Assembly: GCF_030209375.1 (NCBI RefSeq)
Contig: NZ_JARVSC010000002.1
Location: 1 to 64,000 of the forward strand
Origin: Plantibacter sp. ME-Dv--P-122b
GTDB taxonomy: Bacteria; Actinomycetota; Actinomycetes; Actinomycetales; Microbacteriaceae
Direction: 5' to 3'
DNA: 64,000 bases
The translations under genes were made by a program, and so were the position numbers. Positions 24,908 through 33,114 of the stretch are shown here, in pieces; positions within the stretch are counted from its first letter, which is position 1; each line of letters begins with the position of its first letter. A model generated the notes under the pieces. The model was not told the origin of the DNA and made no database searches. It saw nothing but the letters and a program-made list of their open reading frames with translations.

Positions 24908-25109
24908 GGTGTTTCCCCTTCGTTGACGAGTGAGGCCCTGGTCGGGCGGATTCGTCGGTCTGCTTGGATGCAACGGTACTCAGCCGCAGACATTCCGCAA
25001 GGAAGTCGAGGCTCGGCTTACGAAGGGTGCACTCAGCAAGGAAAGCCTGACCGTACCGGCGATCCGCCCCGGAACGACGCGGGTTCCCGTCGGCCGGGGC
25101 GGCCTGCGA

Positions 25110-25115
25110 TAGCGT
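25110..25115 (+). promoter_or_regulatory. candidate leaderless -10 of the gamma carbonic anhydrase gene
   Basis: TAGCGT ends 7 nt before the ATG at 25123. This spacing decides the start in favour of the ATG over the GTG at 25114, which lies inside the hexamer. Confidence 0.45.
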
Positions 25116-25122
25116 GGCCGGT

Positions 25123-25659
25123 ATGACACTGCACGGTACGGTCAGGAAACTCTCAGACGGACGCTCGCCCCAGATCGATCCGAGTGCCTACACGGCGCCG
25201 GGCTCCATGCTGGTGGGCGCCGTCACACTCGCCGCTGATTCGAGTGTCTGGTACAACGCCGTCCTCCGTGCGGACTCCGACGCGATCACGCTCGGCGCGG
25301 GGTCCAACATCCAGGACGGGGTCGCCGTGCACACGGACAGCGGCCACCCGACGGTCATCGGGCGCAACGTCTCCGTCGGACACAACGCGGTCGTCCACGG
25401 CTGCACCGTCGAGGACGACTGCCTCATCGGCATGGGGTCCGTGGTCCTGAGTGGCGCCGTGATCGGTGCCGGGTCGCTCGTCGCCGGGGGAGCGGTAGTC
25501 CTCGAGGGCATGATCGTGCCGCCCGGCTCGCTCGTCGCGGGGGTCCCGGCCAAGGTGCGGCGGGAGCTGACGCCCGACGAGCAGGAGGCGATCCGGCAGA
25601 ACGCCGCACACTACGTCGCCCTCAGAGCGGTCCACGCTGCGGCCGTCGACGAGGACTAG
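25123..25659 (+). CDS. gamma carbonic anhydrase-like protein
   Basis: The 178-residue protein is a left-handed parallel beta helix built from hexapeptide repeats (IGRNVSVGHNAVVHGC, CLIGMGSVVLSGAVIG, AGSLVAGGAVV). The zinc-ligand pattern of the Cam family is present as VAVHTDSGH and GHNAVVHG. It may hydrate carbon dioxide, although many such homologues lack activity, so only the family is certain. Its stop TAG shares the palindrome CTAG with the stop of the convergent small membrane protein. Confidence 0.9.
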   Translation: MTLHGTVRKLSDGRSPQIDPSAYTAPGSMLVGAVTLAADSSVWYNAVLRADSDAITLGAGSNIQDGVAVHTDSGHPTVIGRNVSVGHNAVVHGCTVEDDCLIGMGSVVLSGAVIGAGSLVAGGAVVLEGMIVPPGSLVAGVPAKVRRELTPDEQEAIRQNAAHYVALRAVHAAAVDED

Positions 25660-25847
25660 CGGCGGCGTGCGTCGCGCTTCCTGAGGCGACGCTGCGCGGC
25701 GAGCGAGCCGGACAGGCAGACGACGCAGCCGATCATGCAGATGAGTCCGACGCCGAGGCGCCCGGTCGCGAGTGCGTACACCCCGACGAAGAAGACGAGC
25801 GCGCCGGCCACCGTCCAGATATGGGGCCAGATCGCGTCGAGTCGCAT
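25656..25847 (-). CDS. small two-helix membrane protein (63 aa)
   Basis: The product has helices at about residues 8-28 and 31-50 and a strongly basic tail (RRLRKRDARRR), so the C-terminus should be cytoplasmic. I do not recognise a named family. TAGGCT ends 6 nt before the ATG at 25847, supporting a leaderless mRNA and this start. The stop codon is read from the same CTAG as the stop of the gamma carbonic anhydrase gene on the other strand. Confidence 0.7.
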   Translation of the reverse strand: MRLDAIWPHIWTVAGALVFFVGVYALATGRLGVGLICMIGCVVCLSGSLAAQRRLRKRDARRR

Positions 25848-25853
25848 GCGCTC

Positions 25854-25859
25854 AGCCTA
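25854..25859 (-). promoter_or_regulatory. candidate leaderless -10 of the small membrane protein gene
   Basis: On the minus strand the hexamer reads TAGGCT and ends 6 nt before the ATG at 25847. No Shine-Dalgarno sequence is present. Confidence 0.45.
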
Positions 25860-25900
25860 GGGCGTCGCGCATCCTGTCCTCCGGCCTCCCCACACGACGA

Positions 25901-26066
25901 CCTGTCGAAGGGCACTCGTGGGACCTCCCGTTCCGGCGATCTTCTCCCGGTCCCTGAGCTTGTCGAAGGGCGAACGAGGGACCTCCCGCTCCGGTGATCT
26001 TCTCCCGGTCCCTGAGTAAGCTCTTTCGGTCCCTGAGGTTGTCGAAGGGCGCACGAGGAGACCCCC
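25901..26066 (+). repeat. left repeat array of the HNH gene (about 58-bp unit)
   Basis: Successive copies of a unit containing GGTCCCTGAGCTTGTCGAAGG and ending GATCTTCTCC: a copy lacking its first bases (25901-25947), a full copy (25948-26004), a copy broken off after CGGTCCCTGAG (about 26006-26025) and a fourth start at about 26027. The core CTGAGC-T-TGTCGAAG reads on the plus strand. The block fills the whole gap between the small membrane protein gene and the HNH gene and has no coding potential. Confidence 0.8.
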
Positions 26067-26121
26067 ACACCGATGCCAGCTCAGCATCTGGAATGTCAGT
26101 GGTCCATGATGGACTTGTCCC

Positions 26122-27393
26122 ATGACCGAGACCACCTCCACTGCGATCCGCGTCGGCGACGAGTACGCCGTGCAGCTCGCGGAGTTCTCGGATGAGTGGG
26201 CTGAGATCCACCGGCAGCAGGCCGTCTTGGACGCACGGAAGGCGCGCCTCCTGGCCCGCTCCGCCGCCTACGCCGATGCCTTCGCGGACGCCACGGTCCC
26301 AGCCGCCTTCCCGCCGGCTGAGCGCCGGGCGCTCTCCCGTCGGTCGGCGTGTGCGGCTCTCGCGATGACGACGCGGACGCCGGAGCGGACAGTCCAGCGG
26401 GCGACGAACGACGCCGAGCGTCTCGTCAACGAAGCACCGGCCGTACTGGCGTCACTGGAGGCGGGCCGCATCTCCGCCTGGCACGCCCAGGTGATCACCG
26501 ACCAGCTCTGCGACGTCCCTGCTGCTGGGCGGGCGGTGTTCCTCGAGCAGGTGCTACCGGTCGCCGAGAGCGCGACCGCCTCGTACCTCCGGCAACGCGC
26601 CCGCGTCCTGCGGGAGCGCCTCCACCCCGAGTCCATCACCGCACGCGCAACCCGATCCGAGGCCGACCGTCGGGCGGAGTTCGAGCCCGCAGCGGACGGC
26701 ATGGCCTGGGTGCACCTCTTCACCACGGCACCCATCGCGCAGGGCATCATCGAGCGGATCGAGGCGGCGGCAGCGGAGTCGCGCGCCGCGGGTGACGCCC
26801 GCACGTGCACCCAGCTGCAGGCGGACGCCCTGGCGGCGCTCGCCCTCACCGGCGTCACACCCGAGGACGTCATGACCAGCCCGGTCCTTCCGCACCCGAT
26901 CGAGGTCCAGGAGCACATCAAGCCGACCGTGCAGATCACGGTCCCGGCGCTCAGCATGGCCGGTGTCAGCGACGCCCCGGCGACCCTCGATGGGTACGGT
27001 CCGATCGACCCGGAAACCGCGGCACGTATTGCGGTGAACGCGCCGAGCTTCACTCGGATCCTCGTTCAGCCTGAGACCGGCGCGATCTTGTCGGTCGGGC
27101 GGAATCAATATCGGGTCCCGGCTGATCTGCAACGCGCGGTGCGGCTTCGGGACGGCACCTGTCGGGCGCCGGGCTGCGGGAGGCGAGCCCGGGCTTGCGA
27201 CCTCGATCACTCGGTCGCCTGGGAGGACGGCGGGACGACGGATGTCGGTAATCTCGCCTGCCTCTGCCGACATCACCACCGGATGAAGCATCTCCCCGGG
27301 TGGAACCTCGACCACGGACCCGGCGGGGTCCTCAACTGGACGACACCCGATGAGAAGCAGTATCGGACCGAACCCGATCCCGCGCCGTTCTGA
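26122..27393 (+). CDS. DUF222 / HNH endonuclease-signature protein (13E12-type)
   Basis: A 423-residue protein of the DUF222 family related to the mycobacterial 13E12 repeat proteins. The N-terminal helical DUF222 region (about 15-330) is followed by an HNH nuclease domain: C347 and C352, the catalytic DH at 362-363 (CDLDHSVAW), N377 and CRHHHRMKH at 382-390. All expected HNH residues are present, so it is probably an active metal-dependent nuclease. Its target is unknown. TGGACT ends 6 nt before the ATG. It is framed on both sides by related tandem repeats. DUF222 genes are often multicopy in actinobacteria. Confidence 0.9.
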   Translation: MTETTSTAIRVGDEYAVQLAEFSDEWAEIHRQQAVLDARKARLLARSAAYADAFADATVPAAFPPAERRALSRRSACAALAMTTRTPERTVQRATNDAERLVNEAPAVLASLEAGRISAWHAQVITDQLCDVPAAGRAVFLEQVLPVAESATASYLRQRARVLRERLHPESITARATRSEADRRAEFEPAADGMAWVHLFTTAPIAQGIIERIEAAAAESRAAGDARTCTQLQADALAALALTGVTPEDVMTSPVLPHPIEVQEHIKPTVQITVPALSMAGVSDAPATLDGYGPIDPETAARIAVNAPSFTRILVQPETGAILSVGRNQYRVPADLQRAVRLRDGTCRAPGCGRRARACDLDHSVAWEDGGTTDVGNLACLCRHHHRMKHLPGWNLDHGPGGVLNWTTPDEKQYRTEPDPAPF

Positions 27394-27400
27394 CCCCTGC

Positions 27401-27684
27401 CGGTCCCTGAGCCTGTCGAAGCGTTCCCCGTGGGCACTTCGACAGGCTCAGCGACCGAGAAAGGTGTACCCGGAATGATGAGGCGTTCCCGTGGGCACTT
27501 CGACAGGCTCAGTGACCGGGAGAGGTGCGCCCGGAGTGATGAGGGTTCCTCGTGGGCACTTCGACAAGCTCAGTGACCGGGAGAGGTTCGCCCGGAATGA
27601 TGAGGCGTTCCCGTGGGCACTTCGACAAGCTCAGTGACCGGGAGAGGTTCGCTCGGGATGTATCGGTCTCTGAGCATGTCGAAG
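27401..27684. repeat. right repeat array of the HNH gene (four 61-bp tandem copies)
   Basis: Four tandem copies of about 61 bp begin near 27421, 27483, 27544 and 27604. Each contains GTGGGCACTTCGACA and AGCTCAGTGACCGGGAGAGG-like sequence. The core CTTCGACAGGCTCAG is the reverse complement of the core in the left array. Copies 1-2 have CAGG and copies 3-4 CAAG in the core. Single plus-oriented half units bound the array at 27401-27420 and 27664-27684. There is no gene in the stretch from the HNH stop to tRNA-Gly. Confidence 0.85.
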
Positions 27685-27765
27685 CGCGCGGCGTCGAAGG
27701 CCGCTGGACCGGAGACGAACCGTCGCGCCTGCCTTCGCGGCGCTGCATGGTTCTGACGAATGGAG

Positions 27766-27836
27766 AGGGGATGACGGGAATCGAACCCGCGTAATCAGTT
27801 TGGAAGACTGAGGCTCTACCATTGAGCTACATCCCC
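27766..27836 (-). tRNA. tRNA-Gly (anticodon TCC)
   Basis: A minus-strand cloverleaf of 71 nt: acceptor GGGGATG with CATCCCC, D-arm AGCTCAATGGTAGAGC, anticodon loop CTTCCAA with TCC, T-arm GGGTTCGATTCCC. The discriminator is T and CCA is not encoded. It begins 80 nt past the repeat array. Confidence 0.96.
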
Positions 27837-27962
27837 GAGGCGTCGCAGTGCGACGAACTCACCCGGTAATGCTACTGCATCCCGAGCGTCCATCCGTGCA
27901 GCTCCGTGTCCCGAGCCCGGTTCCGCGCCGGAAACCGCACAGGGACCGCACAGATTCTGGGC

Positions 27963-27968
27963 TAGACT
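27963..27968 (+). promoter_or_regulatory. candidate -10 of tRNA-Pro
   Basis: TAGACT lies 61 nt before the mature tRNA-Pro 5' end in the gap between tRNA-Gly and tRNA-Pro, which are divergent. No convincing -35 is visible. Confidence 0.35.
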
Positions 27969-28029
27969 GACCGAGGCCATTTCGCCCACCGCTCGTCGGT
28001 CGGGCCGGCTGGCCGGATTGTCGCCGATC

Positions 28030-28103
28030 CGGGGCGTAGCTCAGCTTGGTAGAGCGCCCGGTTTGGGACCGGGAGGTCGCAGGTTCGAATCCTGTCGCCC
28101 CGA
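28030..28103 (+). tRNA. tRNA-Pro (anticodon TGG)
   Basis: A 74-nt cloverleaf: acceptor CGGGGCG with CGCCCCG, D-arm AGCTCAGCTTGGTAGAGC, anticodon stem CCGGT with ACCGG around TTGGG giving TGG, T-arm AGGTTCGAATCCT. The discriminator is A and CCA is not encoded. The tig start is 55 nt downstream, so the tRNA and tig may share a primary transcript. Confidence 0.96.
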
Positions 28104-28158
28104 CTCCGTTTTGCGTCCTCAACTGAGGCAGAATCCCCGACACAGGAGAAGTAATCAC

Positions 28159-29625
28159 GTGAAGACCACGGTCGAGAAGCTGAGCCCCACTCGCGTCAAG
28201 CTCGCCATCGCGGTGACGCCCGAGGAGCTCAAGCCGAGCATCACCCACGCCTACGGACACATCGCCGAGGACATCAACGTCCCCGGCTTCCGTAAGGGCA
28301 AGGTGCCACCGGCGATCATCGACCAGCGCGTCGGCAAGGGCGCCGTGATCGAGCACGCCGTCAACGAGGGCCTCGACGGATTCTTCCGCAAGGCACTCGA
28401 GGAGAACGAACTCCGTCCGCTCGGCCGCCCGCAGGCCGACATCGTCGAGTGGCCGAACGAGAAGGACTTCTCCGGCGACCTGCTCGTGAACATCGAGGTC
28501 GACGTCCGTCCCGAGATCACGCTTCCCGCGTACGAGGGCCTCAAGCTCACCGTCGACGCCCAGGAAGCCGGCGAAGCCGACGTCCAGGACGAGCTCGACC
28601 GCATCCGCGCACGCTTCGGCACGCTCGTGACCGTCGACCGCCCGGCGAAGACGGGCGACTTCGCCCAGCTCGACCTGGTCGCCAAGATCAACGACGCCGA
28701 GGTCGACCGCGCGAGCGGCGTCTCCTACGAGATCGGTTCGGGCGAGCTGCTCACCGGCATCGACGAGGCACTCGACTCCCTCACCGCCGGTGAGACCACC
28801 ACCTTCACCTCGCCGCTGCTCGGTGGCGAGCACGAGGGCGAGGACGCCGAGGTCACCGTCACCCTGACCGCCGTCAAGGAGCGCGAGCTCCCCGAGGCCG
28901 ACGACGACTTCGCTCAGATCGCGAGTGAGTTCGACACCATCGACGAGTTCAAGGCGCAGCTGCGCGAGGTCGTTGAGCGCCAGCAGGTCATCACCCAGGG
29001 CCGCGACGCACGCACCGCGCTCGTCGACGCCATGCTCGAGGCCGCGCAGATCCCCGTGCCCGAGAGCGTCATCGAGGACGAGGTGCACCGTCACCTCGAA
29101 GGCGAGAACCGCCTCGAGGACGACGAGCACCGCGCCGAGGTCACCGAGTCGAGCGAGAAGGCACTGCGCACGCAGCTCCTCCTCGACGCACTCGCGGAGT
29201 CGCTCAACGTCCAGGTGAACCAGAACGAGCTCACCGAGTACCTCATCCAGAGCGCGTCGCAGTACGGCATGGAGCCCGGTGAATTCATCGAGGCACTCGG
29301 CCAGCAGGGTCAGATCCCCGCCATGGTCGGCGAGGTCGCCCGCAACAAGGCCATCGCCATCGCGCTCGGCAAGGCCGAGGTCGTCGACTCCAACGGCAAG
29401 CCTGTCGACCTGAGCGACTTCGTCGCCGTGGTCGAGGACGAGGACGCCGCCACCGAGACTGCAGCCGACGAGACGACCGAGGCTCCGGCCGAGGACGCCG
29501 CCGACGAGGCTCCGGCCGAGGCCGAGCCGAAGAAGGCCGCCGCCAAGAAGGCACCTGCGAAGAAGGCGCCCGCCAAGAAGGCACCGGCCAAGAAGGCCGC
29601 TGCCGACGAGGCCGCTGCCGAGTAG
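28159..29625 (+). CDS. tig: trigger factor
   Basis: Trigger factor is the ribosome-bound chaperone and peptidyl-prolyl isomerase. The 488-residue product has the ribosome-binding signature GFRKGKVP (residues 43-50), an FKBP-type PPIase domain (about 150-240) and the helical arms. After about residue 430 a tail unlike E. coli begins: an acidic Ala/Glu/Asp stretch and then KKAPA repeated three times in an Ala/Lys-rich segment (about 455-480). The start is GTG at 28159 with CAGGAGAAG upstream. It heads the tig-clpP1-clpP2-clpX neighbourhood, in keeping with protein quality control. Confidence 0.96.
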   Translation: MKTTVEKLSPTRVKLAIAVTPEELKPSITHAYGHIAEDINVPGFRKGKVPPAIIDQRVGKGAVIEHAVNEGLDGFFRKALEENELRPLGRPQADIVEWPNEKDFSGDLLVNIEVDVRPEITLPAYEGLKLTVDAQEAGEADVQDELDRIRARFGTLVTVDRPAKTGDFAQLDLVAKINDAEVDRASGVSYEIGSGELLTGIDEALDSLTAGETTTFTSPLLGGEHEGEDAEVTVTLTAVKERELPEADDDFAQIASEFDTIDEFKAQLREVVERQQVITQGRDARTALVDAMLEAAQIPVPESVIEDEVHRHLEGENRLEDDEHRAEVTESSEKALRTQLLLDALAESLNVQVNQNELTEYLIQSASQYGMEPGEFIEALGQQGQIPAMVGEVARNKAIAIALGKAEVVDSNGKPVDLSDFVAVVEDEDAATETAADETTEAPAEDAADEAPAEAEPKKAAAKKAPAKKAPAKKAPAKKAAADEAAAE

Positions 29626-29640
29626 GACAGCACCAGCAGT

Positions 29641-29676
29641 GACGACAGGGGCGGAAGCGATTCCGCCCCTGTCGTC
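29641..29676 (+). terminator. terminator after tig
   Basis: A perfect 16-bp stem (29641-29656 with 29661-29676) with a GCGA loop begins 15 nt after the tig stop codon. There is no U-tract. Confidence 0.85.
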
Positions 29677-29709
29677 GTCTCCGGACACGTCAGCCGAATG
29701 GGAGCCATC

Positions 29710-30216
29710 ATGACGACGACCGACGCAACCGGTTGGGACGACCGCGTCGCAGCCGTCTGGGCCGATGAGACCATCGACGACGAGCAGCGCATCGCGGCCA
29801 TCGACGCCCTGGCCGCCGAGCGTCCGCCGGGTGACGCCCGCGCCGCGTTCGAGGCTGCCGGTGCGCGCGACTCCGCCGGCCACGAGGTCGAGGCCGAGGC
29901 TCTCTATCGCGCTGCCCTCGAGGCCGGGCTCGACGATGAGCACCGTCCGCAGGCGATCATCCAACTGGCCAGCACCCTCCGCAATCTCGGCCGGACCGCT
30001 GAGAGCGTCGTCCTGCTCGAACAGCAGCTCGCGGACGATCCGACCGGTCCGTACGCGGACGCGACCGCGGCCTTCCTGGCCCTGGCGCTCGCCAGCTCGG
30101 GGGACCCGCGCCGAGCAACCGCCGTCGCCCTCCGTGCGCTCGTTCCGCACCTGCCGCGCTACCACCGGTCCGTCCGCGCCTACGCCGACGAACTCGAGAC
30201 GGATCCGCTCCGCTGA
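29710..30216 (+). CDS. tetratricopeptide repeat protein
   Basis: The 168-residue soluble protein is almost wholly alpha-helical and contains TPR-like helical pairs: HEVEAEALYRAALEAGL, HRPQAIIQLASTLRNLGRTA, and ADATAAFLALALASSGDP. TPR proteins are usually protein-interaction scaffolds, and its partner is unknown. ATG at 29710 is preferred over the ATG at 29698 because GGGAG lies 5 nt before it. It lies between the tig terminator and clpP1 and is probably a separate unit. Confidence 0.8.
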   Translation: MTTTDATGWDDRVAAVWADETIDDEQRIAAIDALAAERPPGDARAAFEAAGARDSAGHEVEAEALYRAALEAGLDDEHRPQAIIQLASTLRNLGRTAESVVLLEQQLADDPTGPYADATAAFLALALASSGDPRRATAVALRALVPHLPRYHRSVRAYADELETDPLR

Positions 30217-30323
30217 GCCCCGACGGTCGCGCCTTCCGGCCGCTCGCCGTCCGCCTCCGGCGAACCCCGCCGCCCAGGAGTCTGCCGAGGGCGAACAGGG
30301 CGTTGGTCGCGCGTCGCCTCCGA

Positions 30324-30329
30324 TAGATT
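30324..30329 (+). promoter_or_regulatory. candidate -10 of the clpP1P2 operon
   Basis: TAGATT lies about 31 nt before the clpP1 ATG. TTGGTC at 30303-30308 is a possible -35 with a short 15-nt spacer. The resulting leader would carry the GGAG ribosome site. Confidence 0.35.
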
Positions 30330-30360
30330 CGAACCACTGCACAACCGAAACGGAGCGATA

Positions 30361-30954
30361 ATGGCCGAACCACAGTTCTCGCCCAGTGTCTTTGACCGCC
30401 TGCTGAAGGACCGGATCATCTGGCTGGGCGCCGAGGTCCGCGACGAGAACGCGAACGAGATCGCGGCCAAGCTGCTGCTCCTCGCCGCGGACGACCCGAA
30501 GCGCGACATCTACCTCTACATCAACTCGCCCGGTGGCTCCATCACGGCCGGCATGGCCATCTACGACACCATGCAGTTCGTGCCGAACGACATCGTCACG
30601 GTCGGCATCGGTATGGCCGCGTCGATGGGTCAGCTCCTCCTCACGGCCGGCACCAAGGGCAAGCGCTACATCACCCCGAACGCCCGCGTGCTCCTCCACC
30701 AGCCGCACGGCGGATTCGGCGGGACGTCGAGCGACATCCAGACCCAGGCGCAGCTCATCCTCGACATGAAGCGCCGTCTCGCCGAGATCACCGCGGCGCA
30801 GACCGGCAAGAGCGTCGAGCAGATCAACGCCGATGGCGACCGCGACCGCTGGTTCAACGCCGAAGAGGCGCTCGAATACGGTTTCGTCGACCACCTCCGT
30901 GAGTCCGCGCTCGACGTGGCCGGCGGCGGCGGAACCGTCGACAGCGACAAGTAA
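30361..30954 (+). CDS. clpP: ATP-dependent Clp protease proteolytic subunit ClpP1
   Basis: A serine protease subunit of the cytoplasmic Clp complex. The 197-residue protein has the catalytic triad S88 ([10 protein letters not shown]), H113 (VLLHQPHGG) and D162 (GDRDRWF). Actinobacteria carry two adjacent clpP genes whose products form a mixed double heptamer, matching the next gene. GGAG precedes the ATG. Its stop is 28 nt before the clpP2 start, so they form one operon. Confidence 0.97.
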   Translation: MAEPQFSPSVFDRLLKDRIIWLGAEVRDENANEIAAKLLLLAADDPKRDIYLYINSPGGSITAGMAIYDTMQFVPNDIVTVGIGMAASMGQLLLTAGTKGKRYITPNARVLLHQPHGGFGGTSSDIQTQAQLILDMKRRLAEITAAQTGKSVEQINADGDRDRWFNAEEALEYGFVDHLRESALDVAGGGGTVDSDK

Positions 30955-30984
30955 CCCGGCTTCGACCAGACAGGAATGCAACAC

Positions 30985-31653
30985 ATGGAGACTCCAACGT
31001 TCAGTGCGGCGGGCCGCTCGCTGCAGATGCCGGGTGCTCGCTACATCCTCCCGAGCTTCGAAGAGCGCACGGCCTACGGCTACAAGCGCCAGGACCCGTA
31101 TGCGAAGCTCTTCGAGGACCGCATCATCTTCCTCGGCGTGCAGGTCGACGACGCATCGGCCGACGACATCATGGCCCAGCTGCTCGTGCTCGAGAGCATG
31201 GACCCCGACCGCGACATCGTCATGTACATCAACTCACCCGGTGGCTCGTTCACCGCGATGACGGCGATCTACGACACGATGCAGTACATCCGTCCGCACG
31301 TCATGACGGTGGTCCTCGGACAGGCGGCCTCCGCCGCTGCCGTGCTCACCGCCGCCGGCACGCCGGGCAAGCGCCTGGCGCTCCCGAACGCCCGCATCCT
31401 GATCCACCAGCCCGCGGTCGGCGAGGCCGGCCACGGACAGGCTTCGGACATCGAGATCCAGGCGGCCGAGATCCTCCGCATGCGCGGCTGGCTCGAGTCG
31501 ACCCTGGCACACCACTCCAACCGTTCGGTGGAGCAGGTCAACAAGGACATCGACCGCGACAAGATCCTCTCGGCCGCCGAGGCGCTCGAGTACGGTCTCA
31601 TCGACCAGGTGCTCACCTCGCGGAAGAACCCGGTCGCGGCCATCACGGCCTGA
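30985..31653 (+). CDS. clpP: ATP-dependent Clp protease proteolytic subunit ClpP2
   Basis: The second ClpP subunit, 222 residues, with S116 (GQAASAAAVL), H141 (ILIHQPAV) and an Asp in KDIDRDKIL. The N-terminus (about 1-35) is longer than that of ClpP1, as is usual for ClpP2, and residues near the mouth of the chamber recruit ClpX. ATG at 30985 is chosen because AGGAA ends 8 nt before it. The ATG at 30976 overlaps that ribosome site. Confidence 0.97.
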   Translation: METPTFSAAGRSLQMPGARYILPSFEERTAYGYKRQDPYAKLFEDRIIFLGVQVDDASADDIMAQLLVLESMDPDRDIVMYINSPGGSFTAMTAIYDTMQYIRPHVMTVVLGQAASAAAVLTAAGTPGKRLALPNARILIHQPAVGEAGHGQASDIEIQAAEILRMRGWLESTLAHHSNRSVEQVNKDIDRDKILSAAEALEYGLIDQVLTSRKNPVAAITA

Positions 31654-31672
31654 CCCGGCTCCCGTGCTCACG

Positions 31673-31709
31673 ACTCGGCGCGTCATCCCAACGGGGTGGC
31701 GCGCCGAGT
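31673..31709 (+). terminator. hairpin between clpP2 and clpX
   Basis: A 13-bp stem (31673-31685 with 31697-31709, one T-G pair) that can extend inward through CCC-GGG. It lies 20 nt after clpP2 and just before the probable clpX -10 TAGGCT (31726-31731). It could end the clpP1P2 transcript or reduce read-through into clpX. Confidence 0.7.
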
Positions 31710-31764
31710 TGTCGCAGGGACAGGTTAGGCTCGGAGCACCGAATCTCCAGGGAGAGGGAAAGAC

Positions 31765-33042
<1,278 letters not shown>

Positions 33043-33061
33043 ACGACGCCCAGCGGTGGTC

Positions 33062-33107
33062 AGCCCGCCGTAGCGCTCCGGATCCTCCGGAGTCGCTGCA
33101 GCGGGCT
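33062..33107. terminator. terminator between clpX and the M3 peptidase gene
   Basis: A long branched hairpin: outer AGCCCGC with GCGGGCT, inner AGCG-CTCCGGA with TCCGGAG-CGCT around a TCC loop. It separates two convergent genes. Confidence 0.75.
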
Positions 33108-33114
33108 TCGTCGT

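Noticed and set aside
27421-27664. CRISPR-like array next to the HNH gene
   Set aside because: The 61-bp units are continuous tandem repeats with no unique spacers, and no cas gene is present.
25901-27684. Insertion sequence or transposon with the repeats as terminal inverted repeats
   Set aside because: There is no transposase and no target-site duplication that I could find, and the arrays are tandem, not single termini. It is kept only as an unresolved repeat-nuclease association.
27859-30984. 1041-codon open frame antisense to tig and clpP1
   Set aside because: It runs through tRNA-Pro and two well identified genes and encodes Leu/Gly/Asp-rich low-complexity sequence.
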